Shown one piece after another: positions 1 to 7,872 of a stretch of DNA of 10,895 nt. Origin of the DNA: Margaritispora aquatica (Eukaryota > Ascomycota > Leotiomycetes > Helotiales > Discinellaceae); NCBI GenBank assembly GCA_007644065.1, contig VJWN01000024.1:1-10895 (forward strand), in the 5' to 3' direction. The notes under the pieces were generated by a model that worked only from the letters and a program-made list of their open reading frames with translations, ran no database searches and was not told the DNA's origin. The stretch's first letter is position 1. Every line of letters starts with the position of its first letter. The position numbers were made by a program, and so were the translations under genes.

Positions 1-65
1 CCTCACCCTCACCCTCACCCTCACCCTAACCCTAACCCTAACCCTAACCCTAACCCTCACCCTCG
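1..65. repeat. Telomere repeat array, C-rich strand
   Basis: Eleven hexamer units run from the left edge. After a partial unit (1-5) there are three CCCTCA units (6-23), five CCCTAA units (24-53), one CCCTCA (54-59) and one CCCTCG (60-65). Read on the other strand these are TGAGGG, TTAGGG and CGAGGG. TTAGGG is the standard telomere repeat of filamentous ascomycetes, and the C-rich strand at the left edge is the orientation expected for a left chromosome end. The CpA dinucleotides in the CCCTCA units are intact, unlike the DNA inside them. The array is short, so it is probably clipped by the assembly or by the window edge. Confidence 0.95.
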
Positions 66-82
66 TACGGGTTACGGGTTCG
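66..82. other. Telomere junction with inverted telomere-like motif
   Basis: Directly inside the array the + strand switches from C-rich to G-rich and reads acgggttacgggttcg. This resembles two degenerate telomere units (GGGTTA type) facing the opposite way to the terminal array. With only two imperfect units, chance or old rearrangement are both possible. Confidence 0.35.
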
Positions 83-1141
83 ACCACTATCGCGGTTTTT
101 AGTCGAGCGAGCGTTGATTCTAACTATACGATATACTCTATTAATCGAGCGGGATTTTCGAAGATAATGTATTCTCGTTCGAATAATTAATATAGCTAAA
201 AGTTACGTTTTTATTTTTCTTGTTTAACCTTTTATTATAATATTTTATTATTTATAGATAAAATATATTTTTAAAGGCTTTCGCTAAGTAAATATAAGCT
301 AAGTTTTATAGTATATTATTATTATATAAAACTATATATTAAATTATTAATAAATACTTATCGTTAAAACTTTAAAAAATTAAAATATATTATATATATC
401 TAACTTAACCTTTCTACGCTACCCTCCTACTTAATTTCGAATTTAAGAAACTATGGTTAAAGTTAAGTAAGAAGGCTTTTCTTTTTCTCTAACTAATTTT
501 TTAACTCCGAACTCAAGTAAACCTCGGTAAAACTAAAACAAAATAAATTATATTACTAATAAAAATATAGAAACCTTAACTAAAGTTAATTTTTCGGTTA
601 ACGACGCTTGTGTCTACTATATATAAACGAATACGTTATTTAAATATATATACGTCTAGACTTTTATTTTCGTTTAAATATTTATAGCTTTTAGTAAGAT
701 TAATAGATAGAACCTAGTACTATTCTTTTATATTCTTAAAATAAAAGAGCTAATATTTACTAAACTTTATTTTATTCTAGATTTATAAATTAAATATAAC
801 CTTTAAGGCTTTTCTAAGCTAATAATATATTTACGTTCTAATAATCTATTTAGTTAATAGTTAGATCTTCGTTCTTTAATATTAATTTTAAATTATAATA
901 TTTTACTTAGTATATATAAATATATAATTTTTTAAAAGTATTTATAAATAAATATCTAAGCTTCGTTTTATTATATATTATAATTTTAAAAAAGTAATTA
1001 TTAAATTAAGTAAAGATTTAGCTCTTAGTCTAATTATATATAAGGTTATTAAGCCTTATTAGTATTAAGGTATAAGTATATATAGCCTCTTATAAAGCGG
1101 TAAAGAGGCTTAGGGTTATAGTAATATTAAGCTTAATAATA
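83..1141. other. AT-rich, RIP-worn telomere-adjacent DNA with no gene
   Basis: About 1 kb with no open frame of useful length on either strand. CpA and TpG are very rare (none in 1081-1140) while CpG survives, which is the RIP pattern. Long A/T runs alternate with short GC-containing pieces. Many fungal subtelomeres carry a telomere-linked RecQ helicase gene at this position, but I could not see helicase motifs in any frame. The part around 861-1010 resembles DNA at the right end of the window. Confidence 0.7.
861..928 (+). repeat. AT-rich dispersed repeat, copy 1
   Basis: This stretch begins ttagatctt and runs through an A/T-only core containing attttactt and tatataaatata. It lines up with 10173-10232 with small gaps and mostly T/C or A/T differences. 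A further weaker match follows (about 970-1015 against 10318-10368, sharing a ttaaaaaag-like core). Because both copies are low-complexity, shared ancestry is likely but not certain. Confidence 0.4.
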
Positions 1142-1330
1142 GAAGCTTAATCGAATTCAAGTTTATAGTTATTAATATATTTAATAAATAAAAGCTTAGT
1201 ATAGTTAGAGTTAAGTTATGATTATTAATACGTTTACTAAATAGAAGCTTAGTCGAATTCAAGTTTATGATTATTAATACGCTCGGCAAATAGGAGCTAA
1301 GTCGAATTTAAGTTTATAATTATTAATATA
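1142..1330 (+). repeat. 49-bp tandem repeat, four units
   Basis: Units lie at 1142-1190 (49 bp), 1191-1243 (53 bp, diverged), 1244-1292 (49 bp) and 1293-1330 (partial). Each begins with an agaagctta-like motif, then tcgaattcaagttta, then gattattaatac, and ends near aaata. Most differences between units are transitions, as RIP would leave. Single remnants of the same unit occur at 6441-6476 and 6689-6725. Unit 4 marks the start of the large duplicated block. Confidence 0.8.
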
Positions 1331-1335
1331 ACTAC

Positions 1336-1531
1336 TACTTATACTCTCTTCTTACTACTACTTATATCTATTCTTAGCCTTTTGTCCCTACCCTCTTAAA
1401 GTTATTAACAAACCTTTATTCTAGTAAGTAAAGTACTTATACTCTCCTCTCGTTATTACTTACGTCTATTCTTAACCTTTTACTTCTACCCTCGGAATAT
1501 TATCGACGGCCTTTCTTTCTTAAAAGTAAAA
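1336..1531 (+). repeat. 98-bp tandem repeat, two units
   Basis: Units are 1336-1433 and 1434-1531, each exactly 98 bp. They start tacttatactctc, pass through gtctattctt and ccttttact, and end ttaaaagtaaa. The second unit carries a variant middle (ctcggaatattatcga) that also marks the last of the four units at 7025-7122. The same position-specific variant in both loci shows the array order was set before the block was duplicated. The strand is pyrimidine-rich. Confidence 0.9.
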
Positions 1532-2313
1532 TACTTATATCTTAAGTTAGATCGACTACTTTATAAAGTTTCTTTCTACGGCTTAGCGAAGGCTTGTATC
1601 TTCGGTTAGATCGACTACTTTATAGAGGTTCTTTCTACTACTCGGCGAAGGCTCGTATCTTTGGTTAGATCGACTACTTTATAGAGTTTCTTTCTACTAC
1701 TTAACAAAGGCTTATATCTTTAGTTAGATTAACCACTTTATAGAGTTTCTTTCTACTGCTCCTTTCTACTGCTCAGCGAAGGCTCGTATCTTTAGTTAGA
1801 TTGACTACTTTATAGAGTTTCTTTCTACTACTCCTTTCTACTGTTCAACGAAGGCTCGTATCTTTAGTTAGATCGACTACTTTGTGGATTTTCTTTCTAC
1901 TACTCCTTTCTACTGCTCAGCGAAGGCTCGTACCTTTAGTTAGATCGACCACTTTGTAGAGTTTCTGTCTACTACTTAGCAAAGGCTCGTATCTTTAGTT
2001 AGATCGACTACTTTATAGATTTTCTTTCTATTATTCCTTTCTACTACTCGGCGAAGGCTCGTACCTTTAGTTAGATCGACTAGTTTATAGAGTTTCTGTC
2101 TACTACTCGGTAAAGGCTCGTATCTTTAGTTAGATCAACTACTTTGTAGATTTTCTTTCTACTACTCCTTTCTACTACTTAACGAAGGCTCGTATCTTTA
2201 GTTAGATCGACTACTTTGTAGAGTTTCTTTCTACTACTTCTTTCTACCGCTTAGCGAAGGTTCGTATCTTTAGTTAGATTAACCACTTTATAAAGTTTCT
2301 TTCTACTACTCGG
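1532..2313 (+). repeat. 59/72-bp minisatellite, one leading unit plus 11 units
   Basis: After a 55-bp leading unit (1532-1586), units begin at 1587, 1646, 1705, 1777, 1849, 1921, 1980, 2052, 2111, 2183 and 2255 and end at 2313. Lengths are 59, 59, 72, 72, 72, 59, 72, 59, 72, 72 and 59. The core is cgaaggctcgtatcttt, gttagatcgactacttt, then tttctttctactactc. The 72-bp form differs by one extra 13-bp piece (ctttctactactc type) next to an identical one, so it arose by a short internal duplication. Unit-to-unit changes are mostly C/T and G/A transitions. The equivalent place in copy 2 holds one 55-bp unit (7123-7177). Confidence 0.93.
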
Positions 2314-2959
2314 TAGTATTATATAGTAACTCGTAATTAGCTTTCTAGTAGTCTCGATAGTACTAATATTACTTATTATTAACCTCTACTTTAACTAGGT
2401 TCGTTCTTAATTAGTAACTTACTTCTTTAGCTTCTTTAACTACTTTAGTTACTTTCTAGATTTATAATTTCAGGAAGACTTCTATAAAGTAAGGATTCTA
2501 GCTAGATTTTAGGAGATATATATCGTTGTTCTTCTGGACTTAGGTTTACTTTTAGAATTACTATACGCTTCGAACGTAATACTAGTCTACGATTACTTAC
2601 GTCGGTCTTATCGTTCTTATAGACGAACTTCTCTAAATTAAAGCCCTAGTATAAGGTACTAAGAATATACTTAGCTTAGATAAACAATCTAGTAATATCT
2701 TCTTTTATTGTACCTTATACGTAATTTATACCCGAAAGCGAAACTTTTTTATATACTTATACTATAGAAATATAAAAATCTACCTTTCCTTTAATATTCG
2801 TTTTAGCTTTAACTTTAAGGTTATAGCGATCTAATTTTTATTCTATACTATAGGCTCTTTAACGATCTAACTTAGGCTCGAGTAAAAGGACTTTATTTTT
2901 ATACACCGGAGTATAATCTTAGAGACTAGTAACTTAATAAAGTAGTAAAGAGTATATCT

Positions 2960-3539
2960 AAAAGTAATTATTAATTTACGTTTAATTAATAATAAAACAT
3001 TAATATTTTTAATAATAATATTAAGAAAATATAATCGTAATTAATATAATAAAAGACTTAACTAAAAGTTAAGGTTTAACTTTAAATTTTCGTATAGATA
3101 GATAAATATTATTTTTTAAAATCTTTAAACCTTAAAAAATAATATAGGAGAGCTTTACTCTCTCTTCTTAATAGTATTTCTAGTACCTATAAGCCCTATT
3201 TTATACCTCTACTATTTAATTATATTTAACGCTTCTTAACCTCTAGAATTATCTTATCCTTTAAGTAGAGGAAGAATCTAGCTAGAAGCTAAAATCTTAC
3301 TATTTTAATGTTCTCTTACTCTTACTTTATATTATAAAGGATAAACTAGATAGAATTTAGTAATACTTAATTTTAAGGGTTATTTACTTACCTAACTACC
3401 GTTATTAGCTACTATAAACATTATATTATTTACTAAGAATCCGAGCTTAACTAGTAAATTATTTATTTTCTATAAAAAACGTTAGCTAACTCCCTAGTTT
3501 AAATTAAGTAGTAAAGAAGCTATAAGAACTACTACTAAG
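2960..3539. other. RIP-worn AT-rich DNA, no gene seen
   Basis: No usable frame on either strand and very few CpA or TpG. It contains an inverted repeat with 10-bp arms (ttaaggttta at 3069-3078, taaaccttaa at 3126-3135). It also includes one member of a short repeat pair at 2978-3025. Nothing else is recognisable. Confidence 0.6.
2978..3025 (+). repeat. Short dispersed repeat, copy 1
   Basis: Begins acgtttaattaat and continues through tttttaataataata to ttaag. The same order of motifs is found at 6498-6545 in the same orientation. Copy 1 lies just after the first large duplicated block and copy 2 just before the second, so it may be a separate element or a rearranged edge of the block. Confidence 0.5.
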
Positions 3540-3664
3540 CTACTTGACTTAGGTAATAGAAATTAGTCTATTTAAAATATATATATATATTATTAAGCTA
3601 TATAACCTCTACGTCTAGTCTACTAAAACTACTTAACTTAGGTAATAGAGATTAGTTTACTTTA
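3540..3664 (+). repeat. 36-bp direct repeat, 89 bp apart
   Basis: Copies at 3540-3575 and 3629-3664 share ctactt(g/a)acttaggtaatag and attagt(c/t)ta. The differences are mostly transitions. A third, partial trace (tacttgactta) lies near 3727. The DNA between them is A/T-rich with a run of alternating TA. Confidence 0.6.
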
Positions 3665-4033
3665 GGGTTAGTAATATTATACGAAAGCTCGTGATTCACG
3701 TTAAGTAAACTAGGAAATCTACTAGTATACTTGACTTAGATTGTTCTCTTATTCTAAGCCCTTACCTTACTTAGTCCGTTTTACCTATAGCTATAGATCT
3801 AGACGGGTACGAGCCGGAAAATCTAGTCGTCTTAAGAACTAATTTAAGGAACTGCCGCTAATAGAAGACAAATAGGCTAGGGAAGACAATAGCGGGATAC
3901 TAATATACGTTACTATTCTCGGCGGATTAGTAGAGGTACTATACTAAGCTATACCGATAGTAGTACTTAAGGCCGGTAAGATTAATCCGGGCCCGCTATA
4001 TAAGTAATAAGCTAGGTAAATAAGACAACGACA
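3665..4033. other. Slightly GC-richer patch, no gene recognised
   Basis: Around 3800-4000 there are more G and C bases and CpG-bearing words (gacgggtacgagccgg, ggcggattag, ggcccgc). One + frame from about 3795 gives protein-like text, but its stop density is no lower than the surrounding RIP-worn DNA. It may be an old coding or transposon fragment. I cannot name it. Confidence 0.4.
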
Positions 4034-4422
4034 ATTATACTCTAAGCGTTAGACTTAGTTATTAAAGAGAAAAATAGAGCTAACCGCTAGTATATAGTAA
4101 TAAAAATAATTATATACGTACTATCTCGTTTAATTTCCTTACTAAAGAAAACTTTATTACTAAGTAATACTAAGGAAAATATAGTTAAACTAAGGTTACT
4201 AAAAGAGAAGAGAGGTTAAGATTAGATTATAAATAAGAAAGAGAAGATAAGAGTTTATATATTTTTTATTAGTTAATAATTAGACTTATATTATTTTTTA
4301 AGATTTTTTCTTTTATTAAGAACCTTTATTATAAGTAGATTTTTCTTTTTTTTTCTTTAGCGTTTAATAATAAAGGGGAGGGTTTTAAGACTTTCTATAA
4401 TTCCGAAGAGTTTTAGTTAGGA
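4034..4422. other. 389-base stretch without any CpA or TpG
   Basis: No CA and no TG dinucleotide occurs anywhere from 4034 to 4422, while CpG is still present (for example accgct, tacgta, ctcgtt, agcgtt, ccgaag). This is the strongest local RIP signal in the window. No gene or element can be recognised in it. Confidence 0.85.
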
Positions 4423-4724
4423 CATCGAAGAGCTTTTAATTAATATAAAATAAAGAAATAATAAAAAACTTCTACGAGTCCTAGAAGTAGTTTAAAAGAT
4501 CTTAATTTCTTTAAGTTATAAAAAGACCTTATAATCTTATAGCTTAACTAAGGCTACTCTATCTAAGCCGGAATCCTATCGCTCGTAAAACCTACGCTAG
4601 AAACTATACTACCGACGGATAAAAAGGTATTAAGAACTAAATAACTAGAAAAAAACTAACTAAGAGTTAAAACTAGAAGAAAAACCTAGAGGTAAGCTTG
4701 AAAGAAACCTAATTAAGAACGCTT
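4423..4724. other. RIP-worn flank downstream of the pseudogene
   Basis: On the minus strand this lies after the likely end of the pseudogene. The same frame goes on with more TAA and TAG codons (for example 4713-4715, 4686-4688, 4656-4658), so the true end of the ancestral gene could be inside this stretch. No terminator or polyadenylation signal stands out from the A/T-rich background. Confidence 0.4.
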
Positions 4725-5870
4725 TTAATCTTCCTCCTTGTTCTTCGTATTTATAACCGTATAACTAAGAGGGATGTTACCGAGGTTAAAACGGTAGTAG
4801 TTAGCGATAGTATAAGAAATAGTAGTAGGACTAGTTTAAGAAGGACTAGCTAACGACTAGGAAGCACTAGGACGAGGAGTGCTCGTATAGGACGAAGAAC
4901 GCGAGGAAGGACGGCCGGAACTAAGAATATAACTAGCTTCGGTAGTAATGTGAGGATACGTAGAGGAACGATTAGTACGAACAATATCTTCTAGTAAAAC
5001 CTCCCCCTCTACTATAGGCCTATCGTCTTTCCCGTTCTTATTCACGAAGAATAGTGGCTACTCCGGGGTATAAGAGAGGAGGTTAAGAACCTAGAGTAGA
5101 CTACTAACTTTAGAAATAGCTCTACGAAGACCGTCGCGAGTACGAAGGTTATACTTGTAACTAAGGTAAGTAAATTCAAAAGTATAGGTTTAGAGAATAC
5201 CCTAGTCTATACTAGGACTATTAGTAAAGAGTCTTTACGAAAAGGAAGAAGAATATATATAATAAGTATCTAAAAATAAATATCCTGAGGTATTGTTAAC
5301 CTAGAGGTAATTAGTACAAGCCCTATTAAAAGCAAGACGGCTATCGATTCTCGAAGGACACGGCTAGGACCAGGCCACGTAGTCTTTAAACCGGCCGAAG
5401 CCATCGAGACAGTAATTACATGCTTGCGGACTAGTAAGGACGGTGCTAGTAACGTAGACGAGCCTAGCCTTCGTACGGTAACTTTGCGTAATAACGTCGA
5501 AGCCTTCCCTAATACTATTCCTTAAGTATTTAAGATTATAAAAAATACCTTAAGTAGCGATCTACTTTAAGTTAAGTCCGGATATAAGCCTAGCTATCTC
5601 GTAAACTAACTCTAGAGAGATTTCTTAAGACGTAACCTATAGCTAAATTAGTAAAGAGATTAAGAAGTTAAGGATAAAGTAGAAAGAAAGGCTAGAAAGG
5701 GAGTAAAGTACTTAATCCTTCGAGTAGTGTAGACACTTAAGACTAGAAAAGCGACGACGATCTAGGTCATTACTACTATTTCTACCGTTACTACCTCTAT
5801 AGCTCGAACTAAAGGCTCCGCCAGAACCTCCGCCTATACCGCTAGTATAGCTACTAGGTTAATTAGACAT
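4725..5870 (-). pseudogene. RIP-inactivated gene, DUF3716-like fungal protein
   Basis: From an ATG at 5868-5870 one minus-strand frame of about 382 codons can be followed to a TAA at 4725-4727. It is broken by 16 earlier stops, all TAA or TAG and never TGA; RIP makes exactly these from CAA and CAG. Stops are much sparser than in other frames, and residues 275-337 are open. The N-terminus is Ser/Gly-rich; residues 317-337 are Ser/Arg/Thr/Pro-rich. Residues 151-199 show C-x2-C-x2-G-x-G-x-F-x2-Y-V, then A-C-x-N-Y-x8-Y-x-F. With the three Tyr read as former Cys (TGY to TAY is a RIP change), this matches my memory of DUF3716 (PF12511), a fungal domain of unknown function with paired cysteines. Membership is inference. 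The spacing between the two halves is longer than I would expect. An intron is not excluded. The gene is dead. Confidence 0.72.
5275..5425 (-). other. Cysteine-rich core of the pseudogene, least worn part
   Basis: This part encodes the paired-cysteine motif and keeps far more CpA and TpG than its surroundings: about ten between 5330 and 5450. Cys codons survive at residues 151, 154 and 185, while residues 164, 188 and 197 are Tyr where the DUF3716-type pattern would have Cys. A Trp codon (5370-5372) also survives. Confidence 0.6.
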
Positions 5871-6130
5871 AGCTACTATAGCTCCAAAAGAAGGTCAAGA
5901 GAGGAGTAAAAGTGAAGGTGAAGTAAATCTAAAAGGGAACTTAAGTAAGAGAATATCTAGAGTCTTGAACGGACTATAAACGGGAAGGAGGAAGTACTTG
6001 TAAGAATAGTTTATTCGAAGAAGTAATTAGAAGGAAGATTTAAAAGGGATAAATAAAGTATTAGAAAGGTTAGAGTTAAAGTTATTATTAAGAAAAAAGT
6101 ATAGAAGAAAGATAAAGGTTAAGGGGAAAA
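5871..6130 (-). promoter_or_regulatory. Probable promoter and pyrimidine-rich leader of the pseudogene
   Basis: Upstream of the pseudogene ATG the + strand is strongly purine-rich (for example 5885-5922 and 5985-6130), so the minus strand is a long C/T tract. Pyrimidine-rich stretches before the start codon are common in filamentous fungal promoters and 5' leaders. No clear TATA box or transcription start can be fixed, because A/T-rich words are everywhere. Confidence 0.4.
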
Positions 6131-6440
6131 GAGGCCCTTCTTATACCTTTCTTTGACCTAGCTAAGGCTATAACTCTTAATACCTTTAAAGACTGAATTA
6201 AGGAAAGTACGAAGTATAAACGTAAATTAGACGAGGGCTTATAATTTAGAGTATATAAACCTATAACTCGAAAGCTATCTAATAAGGACGAATTATTTCG
6301 TATAGAATCCTTATAAGTAAAGGTATAGAAGATATTATGTTTATATATAAAGAGATTAGATTAAGTCTTTAATCTTAGAGGATACTTGCTCGAACTATTA
6401 TAGGAGGGTTTTATTTGCTTTTTCTTAGGAGAAGTGATTA
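6131..6440. other. Intergenic RIP-worn DNA, no gene seen
   Basis: This stretch has no frame worth reporting. It keeps a few TpG sites (for example near 6155, 6195 and 6388), so it is less worn than 4034-4422. Nothing recognisable lies in it apart from the far upstream side of the pseudogene. Confidence 0.5.
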
Positions 6441-6545
6441 GGTTTACGATTATTGATACGCTTAACGAATAGAGTTCGGATAAGAGTAGATACTAAAACG
6501 TTTAATTAATAGTAAGACAAATATCTTTTTAATAATAATAGTAAG
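6441..6545 (+). repeat. Isolated 49-bp unit and short dispersed repeat, copy 2
   Basis: 6441-6476 contains tttacgattattgatacg followed by cgaatagagtt, which matches the 49-bp unit at 1244-1292. It is followed at 6498-6545 by the second copy of the short repeat seen at 2978-3025 (acgtttaattaat through tttttaataataata). The rest, to 6688, is unremarkable. Confidence 0.5.
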
Positions 6546-6688
6546 GAGCTAGGTAATAATTACTAAGGTATAGAGTTTAACCGATAGTAAATAATCTACT
6601 TTAGTAATAACGGCGAAAAGGTTATAATTATAAGAAGTCTAGTATAGGACTCGGTTAAGGTCGAAGATATACTTTAAGTTCTTATATA

Positions 6689-7872
6689 GAGTTTAGTTAA
6701 ATTTAAGTTTATAATTATTAATATAGTTACTACTTATACTCTCCTCTTACTATCGCTTACGTCTATTCTTTACCTTTTACTTCTACTCTCTCAAAGTTAT
6801 CAACAAGCCTTCTTTCTTAAAAGTAAAGTACTTATACTCTTTTCTCGTTATCGTTTACGTTTATTCTTCGCCTTTTACTCCTACCCTCTCAAAGTTATCG
6901 ACAGGCCTTCTTTCTTAAAAGTAAAGTACTTATACTCTCCTCTCGCTATCGCTCACGTCTATTCTTAGCCTTTTACTCCTACTCTCTTAAAGTTATTAAT
7001 AGGCTTTCTTTCTTAAAAGTAAAGTACTTATACTCTCCTCTTACTATCACTTACGTCTATTCTTAGCCTTTTGTTCTTACCCTCGGAATATTATCGATAG
7101 TCCTTCTTTCTTAAAAGTAAAATACTTATATCTTAAGTTAGATCGACTACTTTATAAACTTTCTTTCTATTATTTAGTAGTATTATATAGTAACTCGCGA
7201 TTAGTTTTCTAGTAGTCTCGATAATACTAATACTACTTATTATTAGCCTCTACTTTAACTAGGTTCGTTCTTAATTAATAGTTTGTTTCTTTAGCTTTTT
7301 TAGTTATTTTAACTACTTTCTAGATTTATAATTTCGGGAGGACTTCTACTAAGGTAGGGATTCTAACTAGATTTTAGATAATATATATCGCTATTCTTAC
7401 GGACTTAGTTTTACTATAAATATATAATTATATGAAATAAATAATCTAATAATATAGACTTTTATTAAATATAGTTTATTACTAGCTAATAAATACTACT
7501 ATTCTAAATAATATTACGTTATACACTAGTAAAATCAAATCTACCCGTCCTCTAAGGCTCTCAATCTTCGATACTAAAAATATACTCGGCTTAAATAAGT
7601 AATCTAGTAATACCTTCTTCTACCGTACCCGATACGTGACTTACTTCTGAAAACGAAACTTTTCTATATACTTATACTATAGAAAAACAAAAATCTACCT
7701 TTCTACTAACATTCGCTTAGACTTTAACTTTAAAGCCGTAGCTATCTAATCTTTACTCTATACTATCGGCTCTTTATCGACCTTACTTAGGCTCTAGTAG
7801 GAGGACTTTATTTTTATATACTAGTATATAATCTCCCTAACCAGTAACTCGATAAAGCAATAAAAAGTATAA
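6689..7872 (+). repeat. Subtelomeric duplicated block, copy 2
   Basis: Direct-orientation partner of 1293-2959. It starts with a 49-bp unit remnant (6689-6725), then has four 98-bp units, one 55-bp unit of the 59/72-bp family, and the shared flank from tagtattatatag (7178) to about 7872. Between about 7418 and 7530 copy 2 has AT-rich DNA (ataaatatataattatatg and onward) with no counterpart in copy 1. The copies differ by many transitions, some in one copy only, so RIP acted on each independently or at different times. Confidence 0.85.
6731..7122 (+). repeat. 98-bp tandem repeat, four units
   Basis: Units are 6731-6828, 6829-6926, 6927-7024 and 7025-7122, each exactly 98 bp. The first three have tctcaaagttat (or its ctctt variant) in the middle. 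The fourth has the ctcggaatattatcga variant found also in the second unit of the copy 1 array. Exact length conservation with mostly transition differences suggests amplification shortly before mutation. Confidence 0.93.

Larger units (their letters stand above)
1293..2959 (+). repeat. Subtelomeric duplicated block, copy 1
   Basis: This block matches 6689-7872 in the same orientation and in the same order: the last 49-bp unit, the 98-bp array, the 59/72-bp family, then a shared flank running from tagtattatatag (2314) to about 2959. Copy 1 is longer mainly because its 59/72-bp family has expanded from one unit to twelve. The flanks are co-linear except near 2553-2640, where copy 2 has unrelated AT-rich DNA. 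Both copies carry heavy RIP-type transitions, as expected if the pair itself triggered RIP. The frames hold stops throughout, and unit lengths of 98 and 59 are not multiples of three, so this is not coding sequence. Confidence 0.85.

Noticed and set aside
83..1141. A telomere-linked RecQ helicase remnant, as is common beside fungal telomeres
   Set aside because: No helicase motif could be seen in any frame; position alone is not evidence.
1532..2313. A CRISPR-like array because of regular repeats
   Set aside because: Units are contiguous with no unique spacers, lengths are 59 and 72 bp, and the context is a fungal telomere.
1336..2313. A repeat-containing protein gene
   Set aside because: Unit lengths of 98, 59 and 72 with a 13-bp indel would shift frame from unit to unit, and stops occur in all frames.
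3795..4268. A + strand frame of about 158 codons resembling a decayed gene
   Set aside because: Roughly 15 stops give a density no lower than expected in TpA-rich RIP-worn DNA, and no family motif is visible.
4860..5045. The 62-codon open stretch as a separate small gene starting at GTG
   Set aside because: It is simply the longest gap between RIP-type stops in the larger pseudogene frame, and the same frame continues on both sides.
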